Positions 18,534-28,827 of a stretch of 64,000 bases of DNA are shown here, one piece after another. Each line of letters begins with the position of its first letter. Positions within the stretch are counted from its first letter, which is position 1. This DNA is from Roseimaritima ulvae (GTDB lineage: Bacteria; Planctomycetota; Planctomycetia; Pirellulales; Pirellulaceae): assembly GCF_008065135.1 (NCBI RefSeq), contig NZ_CP042914.1, forward strand, positions 992,001-1,056,000, read 5' to 3'. The notes beneath the pieces were generated by a model. It had not been told where the DNA came from and did not search any database. It worked only from the letters and a program-made list of their open reading frames with translations. The position numbers were made by a program, and so were the translations under genes.

Positions 18534-20078
18534 CTAATACGCGCCCTCGCATTTGAGAACCGTCTTTAAGGTCCGTCCCAAGATGTACAGGTCCAGCCAC
18601 GGCGACCAATTGCGGACGTAAAAGCGGTCATGCATCAAGCGTTCTTCATAGGTGGTGTTGTTGCGGCCGCTGATCTGCCACATCCCGGTGATGCCCGGTC
18701 GCACGCGAAGATAGTGATCGTAGGTTTCGCCGTACTTGGCGATTTCGGCAACCTGGATCGGACGCGGACCAACGATGCTCATCTGGCCCCGCAACACGTT
18801 CCAAATTTGCGGCAATTCATCCAGACTGGTTTTCCGCAGAAAGCCTCCGATGCGCGTTATCCGTGGATCCTGCTTGAGTTTGTGGTTGGCTTCGAATTCC
18901 TCGCGAGCTTGAGGGTGGGCGTCCAGGTATTCGCTCAACACCTGATCGGCGTTGGGGACCATGGTGCGAAATTTCCAAGCACCGAAGCGGCGACCATATT
19001 GTCCCACTCGCGGGTTGCGGTAAAAGATCGGCCGACCCGACGCCAGAGCGACCAACACAGCCAAAGCCGCGATCAGGGGCAGCAGCAGCAGGCCTCCGCC
19101 GAGCACCAAGATCAAATCCAGCGCTCGTTTAAAGATCTGTTGTTCGCGCATCAGCAGGCGTTCCTCGACCTGGACCGCCGATAGCCCGCCACAGTCCAAC
19201 GGTCGGTGCCACAGGCTGGGCAGCTCATGACGGGTGTGGATCAGCACCACATGGCGAAAGCGTTGGCGAAAGAATTGCACCCAGGTGACCATGTTCGAAT
19301 CCATCCGGTCCGGCATGGCGATCACCAACCAGTGTACGCCATTTTGTTTGGCGTACCGAATCACGTCTTCCAGATTGCCCAACCAAGCCAAGCGGCTGTC
19401 GTGGGGTTCTTGCCAGTAGCGATGCGTATGGTCAAACCGGCCCAGCAGCCGCAGTCCCCGGCCACCACTGCGGCGAAAGTTTGCATCGACCTGATCGGCT
19501 AGTTTGCCTTCGCCGATCATGATCACCGGATAGCCCCACCACTGGCGGTGGCTGGCCCAGCTGCGGACCACGGTGCGAATGATCGGCGAGCACAGCATCG
19601 AGCCCAGGAAGGTGCCCGCGGCCAATAGCGTATAGGGTGATTCAGTGGAACCATGAAACAGGGCGAACGCCACCGCCGCCACGGCCAACCCCGCCCAGGT
19701 CAGGGTCAACTGCCTCAGCTCCACGGCCGGATGCACACCCGCGCCCGGGTACAGGCCGCTGGCGCAGAACACGATGAACTGCAGGCAGACCCCGGTCAAC
19801 AGAAACAGCCCGCCGTGGTTGATCGGACTGCCGGTCAGCCAGCCGGCCACTGGCATGGAAACGATAAACGCCAACGTCATCGCGCACCAATCGGCGCATA
19901 CCAACGGCGCGGCGGTCCGCAAAACTTGAGCCGCATAACGCCGATGCCAGGGCAACGGCGAGAAATCATCGGCGGCCAGTGACGGGTTCCAAATCTCCGT
20001 CGAGGCTTGTGCGTCGGTTCGCGACTGGGAGGCGGCGGGACGACCCGATGCACGAGGCTGGGATTGCAGGCCGGACAT
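18534..20078 (-). CDS. Exopolysaccharide polyprenyl glycosylphosphotransferase (WcaJ/WbaP type)
   Basis: This 514-residue membrane protein should transfer a sugar-1-phosphate to undecaprenyl phosphate, the first step in building a polysaccharide repeat unit. The N-terminal half has several membrane segments (about residues 55-170) and a CoA-binding-like domain. The C-terminal half is the catalytic domain: [13 protein letters not shown] membrane entry, [34 protein letters not shown] and [13 protein letters not shown]. It starts 74 bases downstream of the tyrosine autokinase on the same strand, so the two probably form an operon. The sugar substrate cannot be read from the sequence. Confidence 0.93.
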   Translation of the reverse strand: MSGLQSQPRASGRPAASQSRTDAQASTEIWNPSLAADDFSPLPWHRRYAAQVLRTAAPLVCADWCAMTLAFIVSMPVAGWLTGSPINHGGLFLLTGVCLQFIVFCASGLYPGAGVHPAVELRQLTLTWAGLAVAAVAFALFHGSTESPYTLLAAGTFLGSMLCSPIIRTVVRSWASHRQWWGYPVIMIGEGKLADQVDANFRRSGGRGLRLLGRFDHTHRYWQEPHDSRLAWLGNLEDVIRYAKQNGVHWLVIAMPDRMDSNMVTWVQFFRQRFRHVVLIHTRHELPSLWHRPLDCGGLSAVQVEERLLMREQQIFKRALDLILVLGGGLLLLPLIAALAVLVALASGRPIFYRNPRVGQYGRRFGAWKFRTMVPNADQVLSEYLDAHPQAREEFEANHKLKQDPRITRIGGFLRKTSLDELPQIWNVLRGQMSIVGPRPIQVAEIAKYGETYDHYLRVRPGITGMWQISGRNNTTYEERLMHDRFYVRNWSPWLDLYILGRTLKTVLKCEGAY

Positions 20079-20152
20079 GGTGGACAGATTCGTGAGGGAG
20101 TGACGAAGAGGCGAAAACAGGGAGCGGCTCGATCACGTGACTATCGCGGCGA

Positions 20153-22492
20153 TCATTTGGCAGACGCGGTGGGACGGAAATATTTCTCGGCTTTGCCACC
20201 GGCTCCGTAGTGGTAGCCGTAACCGTATTTGCCCTCGTCGCCCTGCCGCGACAAATAGTCGATGTCGTTGACCACAAAGCCCAATGGTTCGACGCCCACC
20301 GACTGCAACCGTTGGACGGCCCGTTCGGCTTCGGGACGGGAGGTGTTGGCGGTTCGCAGGGCCAGCACCACGCCATCGACTCGCTGGCCGATCGACGCCG
20401 ACTCGCTGACGGCTAATAGCGGCGTACTGTCCAGCAGCACGTAGTCGAATTTTTCACGCACCGCCGCCAGCAGATTGAAGAATTCGTTGGTCTGCAGTAG
20501 CTCGGAGGGATTGTGGGGGCGAAACCCACTGGGCATCACGCTGACCTCGGGAACTTCGGTCTCGTAAATCGCGTCCAGCAATTCCGTCTTGCCCGTCAAG
20601 ACGTCGGCCAGCCCGGCGGTGTTGTCGGGGTCCAGCGAAAACAGTTTGCCCACGCGGGGCCGGCGGAGGTCGCAGTCGATCAACAGAACCCGCTTGCCGG
20701 TTTGTCCCAGCGAGGCGGCAAGGTTGACCGTGGTCAGCGTTTTGCCGTCGCCGGGATTGGGGCTGGTCATCTGCAGCAACCGCAAATCTTTGCCGCCAGG
20801 ACTGAACATCAACGCCGTGCGAAGATGCCGATAAGCTTCCGCTTGCGGGGATTCCGGTCGGTGATAGACGACCAGTTCCGGTGAAATCAATCGCGACAGT
20901 TGTTTGTTGCGACGGAACTTCATCGCCCCGATGGCGCCCAGCATCGGAGCTCCGGTAGCGGTTTCGATATCCGCTGTGCTGCGGAAACTGCGATCGCCCA
21001 AATCCACCAGCAAGGCCAGTCCGCCACCGAGCAAAGAGCCGAAACACAAGCCGGCTGCCAACACCAGGGGCAGGATCGGCCAAGCCAATTCGCCGAACTC
21101 GGGCGCTCGCAGGATTTCCGTTACGAAGCCGCCGTAACTCTGCATTACGTTTAACTGACGCAGCCGGTCGATTACGGCCAACTGCAATTGTTTGGTGGCG
21201 TACAGTTCATCGCGAATTTGTTGATCGCGCAGTTCGTCGTCGACTAAGTCCACCGATTCCTGTTCGTCTTGCTTGATCTGTTGCTGAGTGAACTCGATCT
21301 GTTTGCGGATGTCTTCCAGGTCTTTGTCAATGACCTTGGCGTAGGCCTTGACCAGGGTCCCACTGCGGATTTCCGGGGAGTCCTGCTGCGGCTGGAGAGC
21401 TTGGTTTTTGGCTTCCAGGAATTGCTCTACATCTCGCACCGTATCGCGCAGTTCCAGCACGCGGGGGTGTTCTGATCCCAGCCGCGATTGCTCTTCACGC
21501 AGCCGCACCTTCAGCGTCAGCAGGCTGTCCATTTCGGTGGTGGCCGTGGTGGTCCGCTGGGGTTGCTGGGCTACGAAGGATTCATCGGTCGTGGCGTCCC
21601 CGCGTTCGACGGTCACCAACAGCGCCAGGCGTTCGACATCGCGAGCGTCGATCAACCCCAGTCGTTCCAGATCCGAAAATTCGCGAAGCGATTCCTGGCC
21701 AGCGGTGTTTTTCAGAATTATCGCCCGGCTTTCCAGTTCGCTCTCACGCAACTGCAGCCGGATCAATTCCGAATGCAGGGCCGCCAAACGGATTTGATTT
21801 TTATTCAGCGAATCCGGTCCCAGGGTCAGCAGCGGAGTGCTGCGACGAAACTCGCGGTAGGTGTTCTCCAATTGATCGATTTCTAAGGACATGTCGTCGC
21901 GAGCTTGCTGGATCAATCCCGTGGCTTCGCTGTTGGCATCCTGGAGGGTTTCGGCCATGAAGTCTTGGTACGATTCGGTGATTGCCGTCAACACCGTGGC
22001 GCAGTCGGCCGCTTGGCCGTGTCGGAACTCGGCGACGAAGGTCAGCGGAGCGTAGGCCAGTTCCTGCCCCCCACGTTCGACCCACAGGTTGTCGAGGATA
22101 TAAGTGATCACGGCGCGGCGGTGATCCAGCCGAGCGAGTTCCGGATCGAGCTGTTGGCGGATCGATTCCAGCGCTTCCAGCTGGCGGTTGTCGACCGCAT
22201 CGCCGATCACCCGGGGACTGCGGATGATTTCCATATGTGTCGCCAACAGACTGTCGCCAATCTCTTGCTGGGGGGCTCCCTGCTGGTTCTGTGCCATCAT
22301 GGGCAGCCCCGGATCCTTCCGCATCACCAGCACTTCGACTTGCGAAGAGTAAATTTTGGGGGCGACGACCGCGTAGAATACTGCCAGACTGATGCCCAGC
22401 GCCAGACCGAGGAACACGATGATCCAGCGCCGCCTAAGGACACCCCACAAATCCAATACGGGTTCGGGGGACGTCGTTGGTTCGTGACTCAT
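20153..22492 (-). CDS. Polysaccharide chain-length regulator / tyrosine autokinase (Wzc-like)
   Basis: The 779-residue protein has an N-terminal Wzz domain with a membrane segment (RRRWIIVFLGLALGISLAVF), a long periplasmic coiled-coil region (about 200-450), a second membrane segment (LAWPILPLVLAAGLCFGSLL) and a cytoplasmic BY-kinase domain. Walker A is SPNPGDGKTLTT, Walker A' is VLLIDCDLRRP, and VLLDSTPLL follows. The C-terminus carries a tyrosine cluster (KYGYGYHYG). Family members control polymer length and export by autophosphorylation. The ATG at 22492, with GAGAG upstream, is preferred to one at 22750 that would add 86 low-complexity residues before the Wzz domain. Confidence 0.92.
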   Translation of the reverse strand: MSHEPTTSPEPVLDLWGVLRRRWIIVFLGLALGISLAVFYAVVAPKIYSSQVEVLVMRKDPGLPMMAQNQQGAPQQEIGDSLLATHMEIIRSPRVIGDAVDNRQLEALESIRQQLDPELARLDHRRAVITYILDNLWVERGGQELAYAPLTFVAEFRHGQAADCATVLTAITESYQDFMAETLQDANSEATGLIQQARDDMSLEIDQLENTYREFRRSTPLLTLGPDSLNKNQIRLAALHSELIRLQLRESELESRAIILKNTAGQESLREFSDLERLGLIDARDVERLALLVTVERGDATTDESFVAQQPQRTTTATTEMDSLLTLKVRLREEQSRLGSEHPRVLELRDTVRDVEQFLEAKNQALQPQQDSPEIRSGTLVKAYAKVIDKDLEDIRKQIEFTQQQIKQDEQESVDLVDDELRDQQIRDELYATKQLQLAVIDRLRQLNVMQSYGGFVTEILRAPEFGELAWPILPLVLAAGLCFGSLLGGGLALLVDLGDRSFRSTADIETATGAPMLGAIGAMKFRRNKQLSRLISPELVVYHRPESPQAEAYRHLRTALMFSPGGKDLRLLQMTSPNPGDGKTLTTVNLAASLGQTGKRVLLIDCDLRRPRVGKLFSLDPDNTAGLADVLTGKTELLDAIYETEVPEVSVMPSGFRPHNPSELLQTNEFFNLLAAVREKFDYVLLDSTPLLAVSESASIGQRVDGVVLALRTANTSRPEAERAVQRLQSVGVEPLGFVVNDIDYLSRQGDEGKYGYGYHYGAGGKAEKYFRPTASAK

Positions 22493-22780
22493 GGGAATGC
22501 TCTCGTTTGCGTACGACTGCCAAGGGAACCGTCCCGGCGGGGGGCTGTCGACCGCCGGGGGTGGCACAATCGTCCCTGTCGTTACAGGCCCCCTATCCGT
22601 TTCGTTCAGGCCGCTAAAATAGTCTGTAAAACAAGGTAGGGCTTGAGAATATGTAAAACCAGTAAAAATAGGTGGAATATCCGGCCGGTCCTGCGGGCTG
22701 CAGCGATATTCCCGCTTAATGGAAACAGGGCCCACCGTCTGGCCCGGCAATCCGGATCATCACCTCTAAATGGAAATGTC

Positions 22781-23965
22781 GTGCTAAACCGCCGCTTTCC
22801 CCTCGGCACCTACTTTGGCATCGGCCTGTACGTGCACTGGACGTTCTCGCTGCTGCTGCTGGCCGTCGCGGCCGATCGCTGGACGCATGGCCACAGCTGG
22901 CAGCAGGTGCTGGTGATGGTGGGCATCGTGCTGACGATGTACCTGTGTGTCACGTTACATGAATACGGTCATGCCTTGATGGCGCGGCGGTTCGGCGTGG
23001 GGACCCGAGACATCACCCTGTTGCCGATCGGCGGGGTCGCCCGCTTGGAACGGATGCCGCGGATCCCTTGGCAAGAATTGCTGATCGCAGTCGCCGGGCC
23101 GGCGGTCAACGTGGTCATCGCCATGCTGTTGATGGCGGTGGTGATCGTGTTAAGTCTGACGGTCGAAGGTTTTCAGGAACGGGCCTGGCGGTCGCTGGCC
23201 GAGTTCGACACGGTGGGCGTGTCGGCGATCGGGTTTATGGTCTTGATCTTGATCTCCAACATCGTGCTGGTCGTATTCAACATGATTCCGGCCTTCCCAA
23301 TGGACGGGGGGCGGGTACTGCGGAGTCTGTTGGCGATGTTTTTGGACTACCGCAAAGCCACCTGGTTGGCGTCGCGGATCGGCCTGGGCTGCGCGGTGCT
23401 GATGGGCTTTGCCGCCTGGACGCAATTGAATTGGGTGATGCTGCTGATCGCCTGTTTTGTGGCTTGGGCGGGAATGATGGAAGCCCGCCAGGTGACCGTC
23501 AGCGAATCGGTGCGAGGCCTGAAGGTCTCCGACGCCATGATCGTGATGGACGAAAGCGACACAATTCCGGCCACCGATTCACTGCATGAATTGGCTCAGC
23601 GGTGGCGATCGGAGTCGCGGACGGTGTTGCCGGTAACCGATCCGGCGGGCTATTTGCTGGGGATCGTGTATCTCCGCGATCTGGCCAAAGCGATTCGCGG
23701 CGGCCAGCATCAGCAATTGGTCGCATCCATCACCAAGCAGGATTTACCCACGCTGCACCCCGACCAACGCGTCGAGGCGGTGCTCACCCAACCGCCGCCC
23801 CGCCGCGTCCGCCAATTGCCGGTCGTCTCCTACGCCGGGCATCTGGTGGGGCTGCTGGATTTGGACAGCCTCTTGGATCGCGCTTCGTTGACGCCTGCGC
23901 CCGCGATGCAATACGAGCCCACCGCCGCCGTCGAGGGCGATGACGGTACCCTGTATTCGGCTTAG
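22781..23965 (+). CDS. Site-2 protease family (M50) membrane metalloprotease with CBS pair
   Basis: From the GTG at 22781 the protein has 394 residues. It begins VLNRRFPLGTYFGIGLYVHW and has the zinc-binding HEYGH motif at residues 60-64 in a membrane helix. NMIPAFPMDGGRVLRSLL provides the distal aspartate ligand. Two CBS-like segments follow (about residues 240-375). Such proteins cleave substrates within the membrane, and CBS domains often sense adenine nucleotides. The frame also has an ATG at 22643, but the 46 extra residues look non-conserved. The gene diverges from wzc. Confidence 0.88.
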   Translation: MLNRRFPLGTYFGIGLYVHWTFSLLLLAVAADRWTHGHSWQQVLVMVGIVLTMYLCVTLHEYGHALMARRFGVGTRDITLLPIGGVARLERMPRIPWQELLIAVAGPAVNVVIAMLLMAVVIVLSLTVEGFQERAWRSLAEFDTVGVSAIGFMVLILISNIVLVVFNMIPAFPMDGGRVLRSLLAMFLDYRKATWLASRIGLGCAVLMGFAAWTQLNWVMLLIACFVAWAGMMEARQVTVSESVRGLKVSDAMIVMDESDTIPATDSLHELAQRWRSESRTVLPVTDPAGYLLGIVYLRDLAKAIRGGQHQQLVASITKQDLPTLHPDQRVEAVLTQPPPRRVRQLPVVSYAGHLVGLLDLDSLLDRASLTPAPAMQYEPTAAVEGDDGTLYSA

Positions 23966-24160
23966 CCCCATTTTACCCTCCCTCCGGGCATTGGTATCTA
24001 CACAAGACGCACCACCCCATTTCACCCTCCCTCCGGGAGGATCGCGAGGAACGAGCGGGGAGGGCTTTTCGGTTTGCAAGATGCCATTTACGGTTGCCCA
24101 CATCCACAAAACCCTCCCCTCGCTAAGGCTCGACCCTCCCGGAGGGAGGGTGAACGCCCA
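23966..24160. repeat. Intergenic repeat, CCCTCCCTCCGGG family (family F)
   Basis: The stretch holds CACCCTCCCTCCGGG-type arms, the 19-mer GGGCATTGGTATCTACACA, and CCTCCCCTCGCTAAGGCTCG followed by an inverted CGGAGGGAGGGTGAA. The 19-mer recurs at 46392, and the CCTCCCCTCGCTAAGGCT arm at 46530 and, inverted, near 44995. No gene was seen in it. Confidence 0.7.
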
Positions 24161-24273
24161 GTGTCCGCCGAACCATGGCACACACCTCGCTCAACGAGCC
24201 CGCGATCTTTTTTCGAAATTTCTGCACGGATTGGGAGCTCCGCCGTCACTATTAATAGTGGAGGAAAAAAGAT

Positions 24274-26553
24274 ATGCGACTGACCCTGCGAACTTTGCTG
24301 GCTCTGCGAAACAAGACCCTGGCACCCGACGATGAAACGACGCTGACCGAAAAGGTTCGCGAGAGCAGCTACGCTCAGCAATTGTTGGATTTGATCGCCA
24401 ACGTGGTGGCCAACGCCAAACTTTCGGCGCTGGCTCCCACCGCTACCGGGCCCACCGATGATGCCAACGTGATGGCCGAATACATCGACAGCACGTTGCC
24501 TCCCGAACAAGCCGCCGAAGTCGACCGCACCTGCTTGGAGTCGCCGATTCATTTGGCCGAAGCCGCCGGCTCGCACGAGGTGCTGACGTTGGTACTGGGC
24601 AAACCGGCCGATGTGCCGGCTCCGCTGCGAGACCGGATCTATGGGCTCAGCAGTTACACGGCGGAAACCCTGGATTCCCCGTTGCCCGCTGCCGCGGCGG
24701 GCGGAGACGGGCAAGCCGCTCAGGGCGGCCCACAAACCGCCGTGCCGCCGGTCAGCCTGAGCGATTCGGGGGCCTTTCAAGCGGCCAGCCGGTTGCAGCC
24801 CACCCAGATCTCGGCCTCCAATACCGTCCACCCCGCCGCCGCCGGCAGTACCGAACCGGCGATCGCGGGCAGTCGCCAGTTAAACGCCGCCGAAGCCAGC
24901 GAGATCTTTGGCGACCGTCTGCGGACCTCTCGCGTCGTGCCCTGGTTGGTCACGCTGGCCCTGGTCGGCGTGTTGGCATTTGTGCTCAAACAAGCTTTTG
25001 AACCGCTGTTGCATCCCACACCGACCGAATTGACGCAAAACGATCCCGCGGCTGTCGACCCGGCGGCAGCGGATCCTCAGCCGGCCGAGCCTGGGCCCGC
25101 GGAGCCCGAACCCGCTGAACCCGCGCCCGCTGAAGTGGTTCCGCCCGCGGCGACCGAACCGCCGGCTGCCGACCCCGCGGCGGAAGTTGAAGCTTCTCCA
25201 CCGCCGCCCGTTCCCATGCCTAGCGAACCTGCTGCAGTGGAACCCACGCCGGAACCTGCCACAACGGATTCCGATGTGGCCGCCGGGACGCCGCCAGCGA
25301 TGACGGACGAGCCCGAGGTGCGTGTCGCGGATGCTTCGGCAACCACAGACGATCCCGGTTCGAACGCGGTGGGAACGCCTGACCGTGCGGCCGCTGAACC
25401 GTCGGCCGCGCTCGCCCGTACGGCATCCTCCAATGGGTTGTTGTTGGGATTGCCGGGCGGTGCGGACGCCCAGTGGGTTTCGCTTCCCAATGAATCGCCC
25501 GTGGCTGCGGATACGACGCTGATCAGCCCGCCTAAATTCCGCAATCAGGTTACCGTTACAGATCGCTATGAATTAACGCTCGTCGGCCCCGCGATGGCGC
25601 ATTTGGCGGCCGCTGGCAGCGAGGCGGAGCTGCATGTGCAGCTTGGTCGGGTGCTGATCACCGCCTTGGCCGCCGATACGCAACTGACTGTCCGCTATGG
25701 CCAGCGGGTGGCAACGGTTGACTTGCCCGAGGTGGGCACCACGTTGGCGATCGATGTATCGGCCTTTCGAACCCCCGGAACCGATCCGACGATCGCGGAA
25801 AACCGAGTGCTAGTTACGCGGGCCTTGGCCGTCGTGGGACCCGTGTTCTGGCAGCTCGAAGGAGCGGCGGCCGAAGAGATTCAAACCGGGCAGCAATGGA
25901 GTCAGATCGGCGATGGGTCGCCCGAAAAAGTGACCCTCGAAACGCTGCCTCCCTGGATCGATGGCGGTGTCGAAAGCGCGATCGACAAAACCGCCCGAAA
26001 AACTCTGTTGACCCTGGTGCCGATCGGCGATAGCGTCGCCCTGCCGCTTCGCGAAGCCACCCACTTCCGCCGCGCCGAAGTGGCTGCGCTGGCGGCTCGT
26101 ACCCTGGTCATGCTGGGGCACAACGATGTGTATTTTGGGACCGATGGGGTGTTGAACAATCCGGATCAAAAGTCGTATTGGGAAGACCACGTGGCCGCGC
26201 TTAAAGCCCGCATCGACCTCAGCCCCACGGCCGCCAAAGATCTGTTGGCCGACGCTCGTTCGATGGATGCGGCCAACGCCGACGCGCTGTTCCGGTTGTT
26301 GTGGGATTACTCTCCCGAACAACTCGAAACCGGCGACGATGCCTTCCTGGTGGAAACGCTCGACAGCCCCCAGACCGCCTTGCGAGTGTTAGCAATCGAA
26401 GCCCTGCGACGGGTCACCGGCACTTCGCTGTTCTTCAAACCCGAACAGGAATCGGCTTCGCGGCGCAAGTCGGACATCAAAAAGTGGGAGACCAAGCTGC
26501 GTCGCGGAGATATCCGCTGGCAGACCATCCCCATCGCCGGCGCCACCGAATGA
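24274..26553 (+). CDS. Membrane-anchored protein with Pro/Ala/Glu-rich linker, unknown function
   Basis: The 759 residues start at an ATG with AGTGGAGG upstream, a strong ribosome site. The N-terminal part (about 1-130) includes VMAEYIDSTLPPEQAAEVDR and HLAEAAGSHEVLTLVLG, a segment I recall from other planctomycete proteins and which resembles the cytosolic part of anti-sigma-like proteins. One membrane helix lies at about 228-246 (VVPWLVTLALVGVLAFVLK). A Pro/Ala/Glu-rich linker follows (about 255-340), then an exported C-terminal region with a beta-rich, FecR-like part (about 410-560) and a helical end. It is probably an envelope sensor or scaffold, but function is not established. Confidence 0.75.
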   Translation: MRLTLRTLLALRNKTLAPDDETTLTEKVRESSYAQQLLDLIANVVANAKLSALAPTATGPTDDANVMAEYIDSTLPPEQAAEVDRTCLESPIHLAEAAGSHEVLTLVLGKPADVPAPLRDRIYGLSSYTAETLDSPLPAAAAGGDGQAAQGGPQTAVPPVSLSDSGAFQAASRLQPTQISASNTVHPAAAGSTEPAIAGSRQLNAAEASEIFGDRLRTSRVVPWLVTLALVGVLAFVLKQAFEPLLHPTPTELTQNDPAAVDPAAADPQPAEPGPAEPEPAEPAPAEVVPPAATEPPAADPAAEVEASPPPPVPMPSEPAAVEPTPEPATTDSDVAAGTPPAMTDEPEVRVADASATTDDPGSNAVGTPDRAAAEPSAALARTASSNGLLLGLPGGADAQWVSLPNESPVAADTTLISPPKFRNQVTVTDRYELTLVGPAMAHLAAAGSEAELHVQLGRVLITALAADTQLTVRYGQRVATVDLPEVGTTLAIDVSAFRTPGTDPTIAENRVLVTRALAVVGPVFWQLEGAAAEEIQTGQQWSQIGDGSPEKVTLETLPPWIDGGVESAIDKTARKTLLTLVPIGDSVALPLREATHFRRAEVAALAARTLVMLGHNDVYFGTDGVLNNPDQKSYWEDHVAALKARIDLSPTAAKDLLADARSMDAANADALFRLLWDYSPEQLETGDDAFLVETLDSPQTALRVLAIEALRRVTGTSLFFKPEQESASRRKSDIKKWETKLRRGDIRWQTIPIAGATE

Positions 26554-26565
26554 TCCCCCACTCCC

Positions 26566-26696
26566 GTAGCTACGCTCGCCAGAGCGTGGGAGGTTCGGAG
26601 ACCGGTATGTGCAACGCGCATGCTCCCGCTTCCGCCCCCACCGTCTGGCGACGGTAGCTACGGGCGCGCGGCCCACCGTCTGGCGACGGTAGCTAC
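26566..26696. repeat. GTAG-type palindrome, family B (REP-like)
   Basis: The left arm GTAGCTACGCTCGCCAGAGC is followed by two right arms CCCACCGTCTGGCGACGGTA-GCTAC, the second being a tandem copy. It lies between two convergent genes (24274-26553 and nadE). A second copy is at 33431. Confidence 0.8.
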
Positions 26697-26709
26697 GTGG
26701 ATACTGCAG

Positions 26710-28749
26710 CTACTCTTTCCATGGTCCTCGGTCGGCGTCGCTGGGCATCCGCCAATCGCCCCGCGGCGAGAGGCTGACCGAGCCGACTTTGGGACCGTCG
26801 GGCACGCAACTGCGTTTGAATTGATTGGCAAAGAAGCGGCGGTAAAACGTGTTCAGCGTGCGGTCGATCTGCTGCTCACTGTACGGCTGCGAGAACCGTG
26901 CATGGCGGGCCAGGAAGCGAATTTTTTCGGGCGTAAACCCGTTGCGGATCACGTTGTACAAAAAGAAATCGTGCAGCTCGTACGGTCCCACTTTGTCTTC
27001 GGTTTCCTGCCGAATCGTGCCATCGGCGGCCGGCGGCAACAGCTCCGGTGAAATTGGCGTGTCGGCAATCTCGTGCAACAGTTGGCCATCGCGCCCCTCA
27101 AAGTAGTGATCCGCGGCATAGCGAACTAGGAATCGCACCAGAGTCTTGGGGATCGATGTGTTGACGTTGTACATCGACATGTGATCGCCGTTGTACGTGC
27201 TCCAGCCCAAGGCCTGTTCCGAGAGGTCGCCGGTGCCCAGCACAAACCCTCGGCTCATCAACAGAAAGGTGCGGATTCTGGCCTGCACATTTTCGAACAC
27301 CAGATCTTCGGCGTCGGCGGGCGTCTGCAGCAGTTGTTGTTGCAACGATTCGACGGTCGTGTGCTGGTCGATTGCCAAGTTCAGCGGCGTATGTTCCAGC
27401 GAGCGAAACGCCTGCAGGCACAGCGGGCGAATGTCGATGCGTTCGCTGGTGATCCCCAACGCGGTCATCAATTCGTCGGCGTTGCTTTCAGTCGTTTCGG
27501 TGGTCCCAAATCCGGGCATCGTGATGCCGTGGATGCGTTGCCGGTTCCAGCCATATTGATCGCAAGCTTTGACCGCGACCAACAACGCCAACGTGCTGTC
27601 CAGCCCACCCGAGACGCCGATCAACAACGGCAACGACTCCGGCAAGCGGCTGACCCGTTTGGCGAGCGCCGCGGTTTGGATTTCGAAAATCTCCGCACAG
27701 CGCGCGTCACGGTGCTGCGGATCGGCGGGCACAAACGGTTGCGCGACGACGGGCCGCAGCGGGGGGCGCTCAGCGTGCGCGTTCGATTTTGCTGTTTCGG
27801 GGCGTCGCCGCTTGACTGCCAAGGCATTGGTATCGATGAACCGAAAAGGACGTGACAGCAGTCTTCGTCCGTCGTCGAACGAACCGATCACGCGTCGATC
27901 GTGCTGTAGTCGTTGCAGGTCGATGTCGGCCATGACATGCGTCGCACCCTGCCACGGTAGCTCTCCATCTCCCACGCGTCGCGATTGTCCCAGCAACTGT
28001 CCGTTTTCGGCGATCAAGCAATGGCCGCCAAACACCAGGTCGGTCGTCGATTCGCTGGGGCCGCTGCTGGCGTACACATAACCCGCTATGCAACGTCCCG
28101 ATTGACTGACGACCAGGTCGTGGCGCCAAGTCGCTTTGCCGACAATTTCGTTGCTGGCTGACAGGTTCAGCAGGATGTTGGCTCCCGCGACGGCTTGGAA
28201 ACTGCTGGGCGGCAGCGGGGTCCACAGGTCTTCGCAAATTTCCACACCGACCACCGCCGTACCGCAGCGAATCAGGATGTCGGAACCAAACGGAACGTCT
28301 TGTCTACCGATGGAGACGCTGGGGGGATCGGTTTCGTCGCCGGCGCGAAACCAACGGCCCTCGTAGAATTCGTTGTACGTTGGCAGGAACTGTTTCGGAA
28401 TCGCTGCAATCACTTGCCCGCGATGCAGCACGGCAGCGACATTCATCAACGACGTGCCCACGCGCAGGGGCAAGCCGACGACCAGGATCTGCTTGCTGTC
28501 CGCCGTCTGGCCTGTCAGTTCCAACAATTGTTCTTCGGCGGCAGCCAACAAGGCTTCTTGAGCGAATAGGTCGCCACAGGTGTAACCCGTCAGCGCCAGT
28601 TCGGGCAGCACCACCAAGTCGGCGGATTCCAGTGGCTGCAGAGCGTCCAGCATATGAGCTACATTCTGACGCGGATCTCCCACAGCAACCTGGGGCGAAA
28701 CCGCCGCAACGCGAAACAATCCATACGGCGGGAACTCGTGGTCGTTCAA
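26710..28749 (-). CDS. nadE: Glutamine-dependent NAD+ synthetase
   Basis: The enzyme amidates nicotinic acid adenine dinucleotide to NAD+ using ammonia from glutamine. The 679 residues comprise an N-terminal nitrilase-type glutaminase with Glu (LPELALTGYTCGD), Lys (IPKQFLPTYNEFYEGRWF) and Cys (VGVEICEDLW), and a C-terminal synthetase with the PP-loop SGGLDSTLALL. Length fits the two-domain class. The start is a TTG at 28749 with AAGG six bases upstream; an in-frame TGA lies just before it, and the first ATG falls after the first conserved strand. It diverges from the YedK-type gene. Confidence 0.94.
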   Translation of the reverse strand: MNDHEFPPYGLFRVAAVSPQVAVGDPRQNVAHMLDALQPLESADLVVLPELALTGYTCGDLFAQEALLAAAEEQLLELTGQTADSKQILVVGLPLRVGTSLMNVAAVLHRGQVIAAIPKQFLPTYNEFYEGRWFRAGDETDPPSVSIGRQDVPFGSDILIRCGTAVVGVEICEDLWTPLPPSSFQAVAGANILLNLSASNEIVGKATWRHDLVVSQSGRCIAGYVYASSGPSESTTDLVFGGHCLIAENGQLLGQSRRVGDGELPWQGATHVMADIDLQRLQHDRRVIGSFDDGRRLLSRPFRFIDTNALAVKRRRPETAKSNAHAERPPLRPVVAQPFVPADPQHRDARCAEIFEIQTAALAKRVSRLPESLPLLIGVSGGLDSTLALLVAVKACDQYGWNRQRIHGITMPGFGTTETTESNADELMTALGITSERIDIRPLCLQAFRSLEHTPLNLAIDQHTTVESLQQQLLQTPADAEDLVFENVQARIRTFLLMSRGFVLGTGDLSEQALGWSTYNGDHMSMYNVNTSIPKTLVRFLVRYAADHYFEGRDGQLLHEIADTPISPELLPPAADGTIRQETEDKVGPYELHDFFLYNVIRNGFTPEKIRFLARHARFSQPYSEQQIDRTLNTFYRRFFANQFKRSCVPDGPKVGSVSLSPRGDWRMPSDADRGPWKE

Positions 28750-28827
28750 AGCAAACCTTAGTCAGGAGCAAGGAGCCGGGGGGACTCGCTTGATTCTATA
28801 CGGTGATCCATCCACAATGCAGGTGCT

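Noticed and set aside
16699-22492. Flagellar gene cluster around fliG
   Set aside because: The neighbours are a giant surface protein, a QueD-family enzyme and polysaccharide genes; fliG stands alone here.
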